Part shown: positions 7,677 to 16,640 of the stretch, in pieces
Numbering within the stretch: the stretch's first letter is position 1
Layout of the letters: every line of letters begins with the position of its first letter
Assembly: GCA_021806865.1 (NCBI GenBank)
Contig: JAKAPU010000007.1
Coordinates: 1 to 39,661, forward strand
Source of the DNA: an archaeon
GTDB lineage: Archaea > Thermoproteota > Nitrososphaeria > Nitrososphaerales > CADDZS01
Length of the DNA stretch: 39,661 nt
Reading direction: 5' to 3'
Notes under the pieces: generated by a model
The model's database searches: none
The model's input: only the letters and a program-made list of their open reading frames with translations
What the model was told of the DNA's origin: nothing
Position numbers and translations under genes: made by a program

Positions 7677-10540
7677 GTGGATCTGTTTCTTGGATCGTAC
7701 TTCTCTTCCTCATCCCAAGGGTGAACCACAACACTTAGTCCGAGTTGCCTCTGGAGATAACTTCTAGAATCAGAGTATGCTACACGTTCGTCCAATCCAG
7801 CGGACTTCTCATAACCTTTCAGAAACTCTTCCCCGAGCTCATTTAGCATTTTGGTAATTCTCGTGAAGCTATTAGACGCAGTCTTCCTGTCGACCTCCTG
7901 ATGCGCCCTAAAGAACGCCTGTAATGTATCACTCATTTTCTCTCCCTTTGTTCGCGCAATGCTTGCCGAAGAGAATAGGTCGTATTGCCACACAGGTGGA
8001 AGGTAAATGTGAATAGTCTTTGCTGGTGCGTGTAGAAGTTTGAGTATCTTCCTTAAGTCGTCGATCAATCTTTGCACCAGTAATTCACTCAACTCGGATT
8101 CTGGATGAAATCTCGCCTCCTCACACGCAGGAAAAGATCTCGTTGATACAATCTCATTTGAACCTGACATTTGATTTATTTCTTCGCATGTGAAAGGTAC
8201 AAATGGCGCCAGCAGTTTGATCCAAGTATCGACGGCGTCACGGCACAACTTCGAGTTTCTTTTCTCTGTTCGCGAAACGTAGTATCTCAAATCATTCCAG
8301 TATCCATAGAAGGCTTCTTGGAAACCAGACTTCGTCTTCATCGCATCCAGACTTGACGTTACGCTATTGATTCGTTTCTGAATCTGGTTTTCGAGCCAAA
8401 ATTCAGCTAGCCCATAGCCCATATTGGTTTCATCTGTTTGCGAAACAAGAGAACTAGCGAAACTGGGTAAAGAATTGAGCTTCATTTCCAAATCCCGCGC
8501 GTTCTTCTCACGCCAGTCAAGATCGTCCATCCCTTCTGCCCCATCCATGAGTGCGGCGCGGAGAGAGTCTGCTCCAAAAGAATCAAGAGCCCACCAAAGC
8601 GTGATGACATTTCCCTTGCTCTTGCTCATCTTCTCCCCCTCGATCATCATCATCCCATTTGCTGAAATAGCAGTGGGCCAGAGGTTCTTGGGGAAAAATG
8701 CGGCGTGTTGAAAAATGAAAAAGGTTAGGTGGTTCGGAATCAGCTCCTTCGCCGAATTCCTGAGATTGACCGGATACCAGTAGAGAAACTCGCCCCGCAT
8801 CGATTTCAAGAGTTCCTCGGGTATCTGGCATTCCTTCGTCACTGATTTGAGGTCTCCCGCTCCCAGAAACACATAGTCGAAAAATGACTCTGTCAACTTT
8901 TCTGCATCGATTTTGAATTCAGCGAGCGCGTGTCTGATCGTGTAGAATGCCATGTAGATTGTTGAGTCACTGAGTGTCTCGACTATCCAACCTGGAGACC
9001 ACGGTAGCGGTGTGCCTAGTCCGACACGTCGCGCACACGGCCAGTCTTTCATCCAGTCAATTACGTCATGGAACCATTGCCTAGCTGTCTCGGGATAAAT
9101 TGCAGCAGCATCTACACATTCATGAGCCAGTTTCTTCCACTCTTGATCAGAGTATTTCAGAAACCACTGATCCTCAAGCACCTTCACGACACATTCGGTG
9201 AGACACCTGCAGACAACTCTTTCAGGAAGATCGTACATCGAATCTGCCACTCCAAGAGACTTTAGCTCCTGGATTATCAGCGGCTTTGCCTCTGTGACGC
9301 GCTTGCCCTCGTACTTCAGAGTATTACTATTGAGAACGCCTTGGTGGAATTCCTTCTTGTAGATGATTCGAGTTGCTTCGTCAACCTTTGGATCGGACTG
9401 GTTTTCGATTTTCATTTCCTCGATTATCTCTTTGGCAGGGAACTCGCCCGAACCCGGAATAGTAATAAGAGAGATCGGCTTTATCTCCAACACAATTTTA
9501 GAGTCAAGTCCGAACTCTTGCTGCAAAGTCTTGTTCGATTGTAGATCTCTTAGAGCAATGTAATCCATAGGAGCATGCGCAGGAACGCTGTATACTACGC
9601 CTGTTCCGTTCTTCGGATCAACGAAATTTGCTGGAAGAAGAACAAGTTTTCGCTGGTCTCCAAGTGGATAACTGACGCGTTTGCCTATCAACTCCCGCCC
9701 CTTGAGCTCGCGAACGAGTTCGATCTTCTTTAGCTGGTTCTTTAGCTTCTCGACGGCATCTTTGCTGACGATCCAATGTGAAGAACCGTTGACCAATATC
9801 TCTGCGTACTCAGAATCAGGATTTACCCACAGATTTGTTACCCCGAAGATTGTTTCAGGTCTGAAAGTGGCTGCCGGCAGGTAAACAGCAGTGCCTCGAA
9901 CTAAGTCTTCTATCCGGAAAAGCACTAGCGTGTACTCTTCCCAGGTGACCCCTTGGCCCTCAAGCCTATCATGATCGCCAGTCGGGCTTTGGTCCCTGGG
10001 ACACCAGACCACCGGATGAGTCCCTCTTGTGACGAAGCCCTTTTGCCGGAGTTTTGTGTACTGCCAAAGCACAAACTTGTTGAAAGTTGGTTCTAGGTCG
10101 GTAGTGTGGAATTCTCTCCTCCAGTCGATTGATAATCCTAGACGCTTTAGAGCAATCCGACCAGAGTCGGTGTAATACTGGGCCATGTATTTCGGGTCAT
10201 AGAATTTAGAAAGCTCTTCTTTCGGAATCTTGTCAATTTCGACAAATTCCTTTATCATGGATTTGTCTCCTTTCGACAGTCGCTCAGCAGCCGCAACTAT
10301 AGGCTGTCCAGTCCAGTGCCATGCCCATGGAAATAGTACATTGTAGCCCTGCATTCGCTTGTACCTTGCGTATACATCAACGCGCGTTGAAGTGAAAGCA
10401 TGACCGATGTGTAGTGGTCCATTCATGTACGGATATGGAAAGGTCACCAGTAATTTCTTGTGCTTTGGATCTGGATTGGATTCGAACACACGTTCCTCAT
10501 TCCATCTCTTAATCCATTTTTCTTCTACGTTCTTGTCCAT
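7637..10540 (-). CDS. leuS: Leucine--tRNA ligase (archaeal type)
   Basis: A class I aminoacyl-tRNA synthetase of 967 residues charging tRNA-Leu. The HIGH motif is at 44-47 and KMSKS at 637-641. Between them lies the long CP1 editing domain characteristic of archaeal/eukaryotic LeuRS, followed by the helical anticodon-binding domain. Length fits the archaeal type. It starts at ATG 30 bp after the alaS stop, so alaS and leuS are probably one transcript. Its last 40 bp are antisense to the end of the OGG glycosylase gene. Confidence 0.97.
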   Translation of the reverse strand: MDKNVEEKWIKRWNEERVFESNPDPKHKKLLVTFPYPYMNGPLHIGHAFTSTRVDVYARYKRMQGYNVLFPWAWHWTGQPIVAAAERLSKGDKSMIKEFVEIDKIPKEELSKFYDPKYMAQYYTDSGRIALKRLGLSIDWRREFHTTDLEPTFNKFVLWQYTKLRQKGFVTRGTHPVVWCPRDQSPTGDHDRLEGQGVTWEEYTLVLFRIEDLVRGTAVYLPAATFRPETIFGVTNLWVNPDSEYAEILVNGSSHWIVSKDAVEKLKNQLKKIELVRELKGRELIGKRVSYPLGDQRKLVLLPANFVDPKNGTGVVYSVPAHAPMDYIALRDLQSNKTLQQEFGLDSKIVLEIKPISLITIPGSGEFPAKEIIEEMKIENQSDPKVDEATRIIYKKEFHQGVLNSNTLKYEGKRVTEAKPLIIQELKSLGVADSMYDLPERVVCRCLTECVVKVLEDQWFLKYSDQEWKKLAHECVDAAAIYPETARQWFHDVIDWMKDWPCARRVGLGTPLPWSPGWIVETLSDSTIYMAFYTIRHALAEFKIDAEKLTESFFDYVFLGAGDLKSVTKECQIPEELLKSMRGEFLYWYPVNLRNSAKELIPNHLTFFIFQHAAFFPKNLWPTAISANGMMMIEGEKMSKSKGNVITLWWALDSFGADSLRAALMDGAEGMDDLDWREKNARDLEMKLNSLPSFASSLVSQTDETNMGYGLAEFWLENQIQKRINSVTSSLDAMKTKSGFQEAFYGYWNDLRYYVSRTEKRNSKLCRDAVDTWIKLLAPFVPFTCEEINQMSGSNEIVSTRSFPACEEARFHPESELSELLVQRLIDDLRKILKLLHAPAKTIHIYLPPVWQYDLFSSASIARTKGEKMSDTLQAFFRAHQEVDRKTASNSFTRITKMLNELGEEFLKGYEKSAGLDERVAYSDSRSYLQRQLGLSVVVHPWDEEEKYDPRNRSTQSLPFKPALFLE

Positions 10541-10570
10541 ATCCGAAACACGTAATCTGATCGAACAGAG

Positions 10571-13345
10571 CTACTTTGCTTGCATTACCAGATTTAACAC
10601 AATCTCTTTGATATCTGGAATCTTCTCTGGTCTTGAAACTAACCCCCCTTGAGCGAATCTCGATTCGCCTCCTCCAGAACCACCCATTGCCCTCGCAATC
10701 TCGCGTACGAGGATACCGGCCTTTGCCCCTTTGCTTTGCGCCGTTTCGCCTGAAAAGACAAGGATGCGATATCTTTGTTGCTCTTCAAATATTGCAACAT
10801 AGATCAGTGAGGGATCTTCCTTCGAAAGCTTATCTCCAACCGTAAGATGATATTCCGAGTCCAGACCCTCTTCCATTGCGGACACATACAACCTTGTTCC
10901 ATAACCAATCTCTTCACTTATGCGTTGTATTTCTCGAACCATCAAATCAGCAAGTTTGCGAGCGAGCAGTTTAGCAGTCCTCCTAGCATATTCAGCATCT
11001 TTCTTCACATTTGAAATTGAAGCAGAAAGTTTCTCTTGTGGGGTTTCAAGCTTCGCCGAAGATTCTATGATTATGGATTCCTGGTTTTCTACGAAATCGA
11101 CTGCCGCTTCGCCGGCGACGAACTCGAGTCGCTCAACTCCATCTTGAATTCTTTCAGACTTCGTGATCTTGATCAATCCTACATCTCCAGTAGATGAGCA
11201 GTGAGTTCCGCCGCATGCTTCGACATCCCAACATTCAACGTTCACGATTCTAAGATCCCTTATTGGAACCACTCCTCCCTGATACAATCGGAATCCATAC
11301 TTTTGCTCGGCCATGTCTCTGGGCATCGTGATAATCCTCACAGGAAGGTTTCTTCGGACAACTTCGTTTGAAATTCTCTCAATCTCGAGAACTTGGTCTC
11401 TTGTGAGGTGAGCAAAGTGGGTGATGTCAAGTCTTCCCATGTCTTCGTCCTTGAAAGCCGAATGCTGCCACACCCAAGGGCCAAGAACGCGTCTTGCTGC
11501 TCCATTGACGATATGAGTTGCGGTGTGGTGCCGCATTATCAACGACCTCCTTCTGGAATCGACGACGCAATCGACCCGATCTCCTTCGCCGAATCCTATT
11601 TCGACATTGTCTTCAAGTCTGTGAAATATCACGTTGTTGTACTTTATGACATCGATTACCTTCGCTCCGGATATCGTTCCATGGTCTGGTTCCTGCCCGC
11701 CTGATCTTGCGTAGAACGCTGTCTGATCAAGTACCACATATTTGCGATCAATAATCCTGAGTACTTTCGCTTCGAAAGTGAATCTGTCGCGCTCCTGATA
11801 GAAGATCATGACCGTCTGGGCCACGTCACCGGCCGATAGCGTTTCCTTAGTTTCCTCAGGTTTTTGCGAAACGTGTCTTGCAGTAATCCTGTTGTAGAAA
11901 TCGACTGGAACCTCCGCCTCGATTCCTGCAGCCTTGACGAGGTCAGGAGTGATTCCTTCGCTGTCGTAAAGTTGAACACTTTGTTCCTCGCTCAGTTTCT
12001 TGCCCTTCTTTGTCAGCCCTTCGAGTATTTTCTTGGCTCGCGTTCTCGTATCAGAATACTTAGTCTGTTCCACTTCGAGTATCGTTCTAACGTCTTCATC
12101 ATGTTCCAGCAGCTCTGGAAACATCTCTCGCATGGACTCAGCATGCCATCTGGTAAGATCCGAAAGCTCCAAGTCTAGCTTAAGCTCGTTAAGGAAATCT
12201 ACTGACCTTCGAAGTATGACTCTGAGATTGTACCCGCCCCCAACATTGCTCGGCAGCATGCCATCTGCAATCGCGAACAGTAGAGTTCTGGTGTGGTCGA
12301 CGATTGAATAGATCGCTTGCATCGACCGTATCTTTCTGCGAAGCTCTGCTTCAGGTAAGTTCAATCGTCTTGCAAGATCCGCATAGTTCCCGATGGCACC
12401 CTTGAACTCGTCGACATCAAGGGTTCCGGCGAGCTTGAAGTATTCTTCCATCGACCGGTCTATCTCGAGTTTCATCCCAGTCTTCTCGTGTAGCTTGCCA
12501 AGTACATCCTTGAAGACTGCATCGTAGCTGTTGGAGGTGCCCTGAGTGATCCAGACGAATCGCTCCAATCCTGCACCCATGTCAATAACCTTCTCGCGAT
12601 ACTCCTTGTAATCCTCTGGAGTACCCTCGTATGCAGTAAAGACTGCGTTGCCAAGCTCCAGCCCTCTTACGTAATACTCCAGGCTGTTTCCGAAAGCACC
12701 TGGGCCCAGCCATACGTCCTCTTTGAAAACAATCTCCTCCTTAGCTATCCCGAATTCCTCTGTGAGTAAACTAAAATCAAGCTCGATACAGCGATCCTTC
12801 CAGTATCCTTTCTCGTTTGCCAGCGCGTGCTGACCCACCATGCAAAACGAAGTATAGTGCCGGCCTGTCACTCCTACGTTTCCAATGTCCAGAAATCGAA
12901 GGCACATCTGTGGCACTATCAATGGATTTGCTGGAAATTCGAACACAACTTTCCCGGATTCGATGCGCTGGAAATCTACAATGGAAGCAATAGTAAAGAA
13001 TAGATCAGGCCTCCAACGACAAACTACGGGATACCTTGCGACCGACCTATGTCCTTTCTTCTCAAAGAAATTTTCAATTTTCTTCCAGGCCGAGGTGTAG
13101 TCAAGCTTCTGAGCAGTTGGAGGATTACCAAGGAACTCGTAATTTTGACACGGTTGCTCAGGACAGTGAGTTCTACTTTCATCTAAGGTCCAGAAGTAGC
13201 CGCCGCAAGTAGGGCATAGTTTTCGTATGAAGCCCTGGTTCTTGAACAGTTCGACCCTGTAATATCTGTCGGGCTCGGAAGAGAACCGTTTTCTCAGTAA
13301 TTCCTTCTCCCGAGACAATACTACTTCTGACTTCCGATGGAGCAC
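10571..13345 (-). CDS. alaS: Alanine--tRNA ligase (archaeal type)
   Basis: A class II synthetase of 924 residues. The archaeal N-terminal extension carries a Cys-x2-Cys zinc site near residue 40. The catalytic core, the editing-domain metal ligands HHTATH (about 604-609) and CGGTHC (about 711-716), and the C-terminal C-Ala domain with the GGSGGGES glycine motif are all present. The frame opens with GTG at 13345, but a TTG at 13318 is a competing start. A TATA-like element near 13356-13365 would place transcription initiation close to or just past the GTG. It follows the membrane-protein gene by 61 bp. Confidence 0.97.
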   Translation of the reverse strand: MLHRKSEVVLSREKELLRKRFSSEPDRYYRVELFKNQGFIRKLCPTCGGYFWTLDESRTHCPEQPCQNYEFLGNPPTAQKLDYTSAWKKIENFFEKKGHRSVARYPVVCRWRPDLFFTIASIVDFQRIESGKVVFEFPANPLIVPQMCLRFLDIGNVGVTGRHYTSFCMVGQHALANEKGYWKDRCIELDFSLLTEEFGIAKEEIVFKEDVWLGPGAFGNSLEYYVRGLELGNAVFTAYEGTPEDYKEYREKVIDMGAGLERFVWITQGTSNSYDAVFKDVLGKLHEKTGMKLEIDRSMEEYFKLAGTLDVDEFKGAIGNYADLARRLNLPEAELRRKIRSMQAIYSIVDHTRTLLFAIADGMLPSNVGGGYNLRVILRRSVDFLNELKLDLELSDLTRWHAESMREMFPELLEHDEDVRTILEVEQTKYSDTRTRAKKILEGLTKKGKKLSEEQSVQLYDSEGITPDLVKAAGIEAEVPVDFYNRITARHVSQKPEETKETLSAGDVAQTVMIFYQERDRFTFEAKVLRIIDRKYVVLDQTAFYARSGGQEPDHGTISGAKVIDVIKYNNVIFHRLEDNVEIGFGEGDRVDCVVDSRRRSLIMRHHTATHIVNGAARRVLGPWVWQHSAFKDEDMGRLDITHFAHLTRDQVLEIERISNEVVRRNLPVRIITMPRDMAEQKYGFRLYQGGVVPIRDLRIVNVECWDVEACGGTHCSSTGDVGLIKITKSERIQDGVERLEFVAGEAAVDFVENQESIIIESSAKLETPQEKLSASISNVKKDAEYARRTAKLLARKLADLMVREIQRISEEIGYGTRLYVSAMEEGLDSEYHLTVGDKLSKEDPSLIYVAIFEEQQRYRILVFSGETAQSKGAKAGILVREIARAMGGSGGGESRFAQGGLVSRPEKIPDIKEIVLNLVMQAK

Positions 13346-13406
13346 GAAATTCCAGATTTATCTATTCAATGTTTCCGTAGAAGTCCAGTGAAAGATGTTC
13401 ACAGAG

Positions 13407-15104
13407 TTAGCTTTCGCTCTCGTATTCTTCGCGCAGGTCATGGACCCGATCCAACAAGGCGTTGGTGACCTGTTGCATTCTCTTTTCACCATTTTGCTGA
13501 AGCCGAGCGAAGGTGTCTTCTTTCATCTTCTTTGAAATGAACTGGTCGTAGTTGTTGAGCAATTCTCTCACAACCCGGTCAAATTCTCTGTCATTTGACA
13601 GTACCTCGTTTAGCCCAGATTGCACAGAGGAGCTCACAGACGGGATTTGCGATCTGATTGATGCAAGTTTTGACCCAGTCTTCTGTCTAAATTCTTCAAT
13701 CCTATCACGGGCCACTGTCAAGTCATTTCTGCCAATGTTCATATTCTTGCTTTTCAATTCCGAAAGAATGTCATTCGTGCCTGATACTTTGTCCTCAAGG
13801 TCTCGGACCATTGCATCAAATATACCAAGGTCTTCCTTCGACTCTTCCTTGGGCCTAAAGACGATACCAATCAAAAGGACCCCGATGAACAGCATGCTAG
13901 CAATTGGAAGAGCATTTCCAATGGCAGAACCGACGCCTAACCGGTATGAGAATTCGGCACTCGCTCCAAGGGCAGTTGTGTTATGACCGCCCAAAGAGAG
14001 CGAAGGAGACGTGAGAACAACTCCCGATGGCAAACTCGAGGTTATCACAAAATTATTGACCAATGCAGCCACAGGAGACGTAGCTGGGAGATCTACGTGA
14101 TACTCGCCACCTGAATAATTCCAATACTGCTGACCCAGCGGGTATTGGAGAATAATTGTTTCTGAACTACTCGGTTCAACAGCACGATTCATCGAATTCA
14201 GATCCAAATCTCCTCCCGTCAAGGTAGTTGGAGCGATGTTGCTGAGAGGCGGGTCGCTGGACGGCACGACAGTTAAAGAAGTCGAATTTGTCAAAGGTGT
14301 GTAAGGCAGAATTGACAAAGTGTTCAGACCGTTGTTCCGTAGTACGATTGTGTCTGTTACGATTACCTGCCCGCTGGTGCTCACCGACAGATGTCGTGTA
14401 ACGCTCGTGAAGTCAACCGAGCCGGAACTTGAAGAATCAGAGTAGATAGAAACATTAGCCCATCGCACGATGCTTGAAACATTAGAGCCAGAAAAGTTCC
14501 AAGACTCGTATGTGGCATTCGTTCCAACCGTATGGGAAAAACCGGCGTTCTGCATTATGGTGGAGTTTGCTATGTGTGTGGTCAAGTACGGAAGAACTAT
14601 TGAAGACACGACATTGTCAACCGGGATGTTCACAGAAGGGTTGAAGAGAATTGGCGCGGAATAGTTAGTTGTATTCACCGCTTGAAATGTGTCAACCACG
14701 TAGAAACCTAGATTGATCGTTCCATTCACTCCTGGCTGCAATGAAGACTGCAGATTGACCGTCAAATACAATGTACCGTTAGAAGTGGAGGTGGAAACGC
14801 TACTTGGTATCGAGGCCGAGTTTGCATATGCACTCGAACTGAGCGCAGTTATGTGTCCTTTGAACACTTGCGGGAAGCCGAATGTTACCGAGTTAATTCC
14901 ATTCGAACTATTGGTCGACTCATGTATCGTCTCATTTACCATGAACTGGCCGAAGGTGTTGAAATTTACGTTGCTGTTAAGCGAGTATCCGCTTGGATTT
15001 GGCGTACTAGCGGCATGAGAGAAGGTTCCAAGCGGTAGCATAGAACCGAGAATAAGAAAAGCAACAAACGCCAACAAAAGAGGCGTCCCTAGGCGCATCG
15101 TCAA
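13407..15104 (-). CDS. Secreted/membrane-anchored protein with coiled-coil cytosolic tail
   Basis: An unrecognised 565-residue protein. An N-terminal signal peptide (about 1-31, hydrophobic core LLLAFVAFLILGSML) is followed by a roughly 360-residue Ser/Thr/Asn-rich ectodomain of predicted beta strands. The ectodomain carries more than a dozen N-x-S/T sequons, as in N-glycosylated archaeal surface proteins. A transmembrane helix at about 396-416 is followed by a 149-residue charged, heptad-like cytosolic tail (about 417-565). The topology is type I. A TATA-like TTTAAAA at 15138-15144 lies just upstream; the frame opens with TTG and an ATG two codons later is equally possible. It is divergent from gcvPA and upstream of alaS. 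The family is not known to me; a surface-sensing or envelope-scaffold role is speculation. Confidence 0.8.
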   Translation of the reverse strand: MTMRLGTPLLLAFVAFLILGSMLPLGTFSHAASTPNPSGYSLNSNVNFNTFGQFMVNETIHESTNSSNGINSVTFGFPQVFKGHITALSSSAYANSASIPSSVSTSTSNGTLYLTVNLQSSLQPGVNGTINLGFYVVDTFQAVNTTNYSAPILFNPSVNIPVDNVVSSIVLPYLTTHIANSTIMQNAGFSHTVGTNATYESWNFSGSNVSSIVRWANVSIYSDSSSSGSVDFTSVTRHLSVSTSGQVIVTDTIVLRNNGLNTLSILPYTPLTNSTSLTVVPSSDPPLSNIAPTTLTGGDLDLNSMNRAVEPSSSETIILQYPLGQQYWNYSGGEYHVDLPATSPVAALVNNFVITSSLPSGVVLTSPSLSLGGHNTTALGASAEFSYRLGVGSAIGNALPIASMLFIGVLLIGIVFRPKEESKEDLGIFDAMVRDLEDKVSGTNDILSELKSKNMNIGRNDLTVARDRIEEFRQKTGSKLASIRSQIPSVSSSVQSGLNEVLSNDREFDRVVRELLNNYDQFISKKMKEDTFARLQQNGEKRMQQVTNALLDRVHDLREEYESES

Positions 15105-15130
15105 TACTCCAGCAAAAGACAGCGAATCGC

Positions 15131-15182
15131 AGATCAGTTTTAAAGACTTTCTCTCGGTTTGATCTGATCTGGGTTCTGATCT
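15131..15182. promoter_or_regulatory. Candidate operator: three copies of a 7-bp motif
   Basis: AGATCAG at 15131-15137 and its reverse complement CTGATCT at 15164-15170 and 15176-15182 lie in the 156-bp divergent region. The last two copies are 12 bp apart, about one helical turn. The first copy abuts the membrane-protein gene's TATA-like element. This layout suits a transcription-factor binding array, but no regulator is identified. Confidence 0.3.
15138..15144 (-). promoter_or_regulatory. Putative TATA box for the membrane-protein gene
   Basis: Minus-strand TTTAAAA lies 34-40 bp upstream of the TTG at 15104. A start about 25 bp downstream would give a very short leader. Confidence 0.45.
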
Positions 15183-15210
15183 TGCTTGAGATGGACTGAA
15201 TCAAGTTAGA

Positions 15211-15220
15211 CTTTTAATCG
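15211..15220 (+). promoter_or_regulatory. Putative TATA box for gcvPA-gcvPB
   Basis: CTTTTAATCG lies 41-50 bp upstream of the gcvPA ATG. AGGTAA at 15250-15255 is a reasonable Shine-Dalgarno sequence for that start. Confidence 0.4.
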
Positions 15221-15260
15221 AACAACAATCATTCGAACCCAAGAGACACAGGTAACAGCG

Positions 15261-16640
15261 ATGGTCGTTCACAAGTTCCTCCCGAATTCGTCGGAGGATA
15301 TCACGCGACTGATGTTACAGAAGCTTGGTTTGCAAGGCGTTGATGAGCTCTTCTCAGACGTTCCAGAAGACGTCCGGCTCAAGAGTCCAATGAAGATACC
15401 AAGTGCTTTGAGTGACTTCGAATTAGAGAGATTTGTAGATTCCAAACTTTCCAAAAACGCGAGTGCGCCAGAATACTTGTGCTTTCTTGGAGGCGGAAAC
15501 TGGTTACACTATGTTCCATCAGTCATAGATGAAATTCTATCTCGAGGTGAGTTTTACACTGCTTATACTCCGTACCAGCCAGAAATCAGTCAAGGAATGT
15601 TGCAAGGGCTTTTCGAGTATCAGAGTCAAATCTGCGAGCTCACAGGCATGGATGTCGCTAATAGCTCGATGTACGATTGGGGAACAGCATTGGGAGAAGC
15701 AGGAAGAATGGCGCACCGCATCAATGGGCGTAGTCGGATGCTGGTCGGAGGCAATGTCTCTCCAGACAGGTTGGAAGTGCTCAGGACATACCTATATCCT
15801 CTCGGAATGAACGTCGAAGTCGTCGATTACGACAGAAGTGGCCGTATCGATCTCAACTCACTTCGATCAAAGATAAGCGATGATGTGTCTGCTGTTTACT
15901 TTGAGAATCCAAACTTTTTTGGTATAATCGAGGATTCGGCCGATGAAATCTCGCAAATCTGCCATTCGAAGGGCGCGACCGTAATGGTCGGCGTAAACCC
16001 GATGACGCTAGGTCTGTTAAGGCCGCCGAGCTCATACGACGCAGATATTGTGGTCGGAGACGGTCAGCCACTTGGCCTCTATTCCAATTTTGGAGGACCG
16101 CTCATCGGTATCTTTGCAACTAGAAGAGATCCCACATTCCTCAGGCAGATGCCAGGACGCCTAATCGGCATGACCACCTCGAAGGACAGAACTGCCCGTG
16201 GGTTCACTATGGTCCTTCAGACTAGAGAGCAACACATCCGTAGGGAACATGCGACCTCCAACATCTGCACTAACGAAGCGCTGTTTGCCCTGGCAGTCAG
16301 CATCTACCTCACACTCATGGGTCCACAGGGCATGAAACAGATTGGTGAGAAAATTGTGGCAAACTCTCATTACGCTGCCAAGCGTTTTGCAGAAGAGGGC
16401 ATTGATGCACGATTCTTTAACGGACCGTTCTTTGGTGAAGTGAGTGTGAAAACTTCGGCATCGTCTGTCGAACTTGCTCACAGACTTGCATACAAGAAGA
16501 TCTTGGGAGGATTGCCCTTAGAGCGCTTCTATGAAAATCTGAAAGATGTGTCCATCTTCTCGTTTTCGGAAATTCATACGCCGAGTGATATTGAGCAGCT
16601 CGTTCGCTCAGTAAAGGAGATAGAGAGGGAGAAGCATTGA
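15261..16640 (+). CDS. gcvPA: Glycine dehydrogenase (decarboxylating) subunit 1
   Basis: The N-terminal half of the split P-protein of the glycine cleavage system, 459 residues, PLP-fold type I. The PA half contributes substrate and cofactor contacts but lacks the Schiff-base lysine, which is in the partner subunit. Recognisable family segments include the FLGGGNWLHYVPSVIDEI start of the core, YTPYQPEISQGMLQ, and RTREQHIRREHATSNICTNEAL near residues 318-340. An ATG start with an upstream AGGTAA supports the chosen start. It overlaps gcvPB by 4 bp. The H, T and L components are not in the window. Confidence 0.96.
   Translation: MVVHKFLPNSSEDITRLMLQKLGLQGVDELFSDVPEDVRLKSPMKIPSALSDFELERFVDSKLSKNASAPEYLCFLGGGNWLHYVPSVIDEILSRGEFYTAYTPYQPEISQGMLQGLFEYQSQICELTGMDVANSSMYDWGTALGEAGRMAHRINGRSRMLVGGNVSPDRLEVLRTYLYPLGMNVEVVDYDRSGRIDLNSLRSKISDDVSAVYFENPNFFGIIEDSADEISQICHSKGATVMVGVNPMTLGLLRPPSSYDADIVVGDGQPLGLYSNFGGPLIGIFATRRDPTFLRQMPGRLIGMTTSKDRTARGFTMVLQTREQHIRREHATSNICTNEALFALAVSIYLTLMGPQGMKQIGEKIVANSHYAAKRFAEEGIDARFFNGPFFGEVSVKTSASSVELAHRLAYKKILGGLPLERFYENLKDVSIFSFSEIHTPSDIEQLVRSVKEIEREKH

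Noticed and set aside
15228..15245. tRNA T-arm (GGGTTCGAATG on the minus strand)
   Set aside because: The bases flanking the TTCGAAT loop do not form a 5-bp stem and no acceptor, D or anticodon arm is present.
15105..15260. Glycine riboswitch upstream of gcvPA
   Set aside because: No glycine aptamer-like stems or conserved purine-rich core; the predicted leader is only about 20 nt. The repeats here look like DNA sites.
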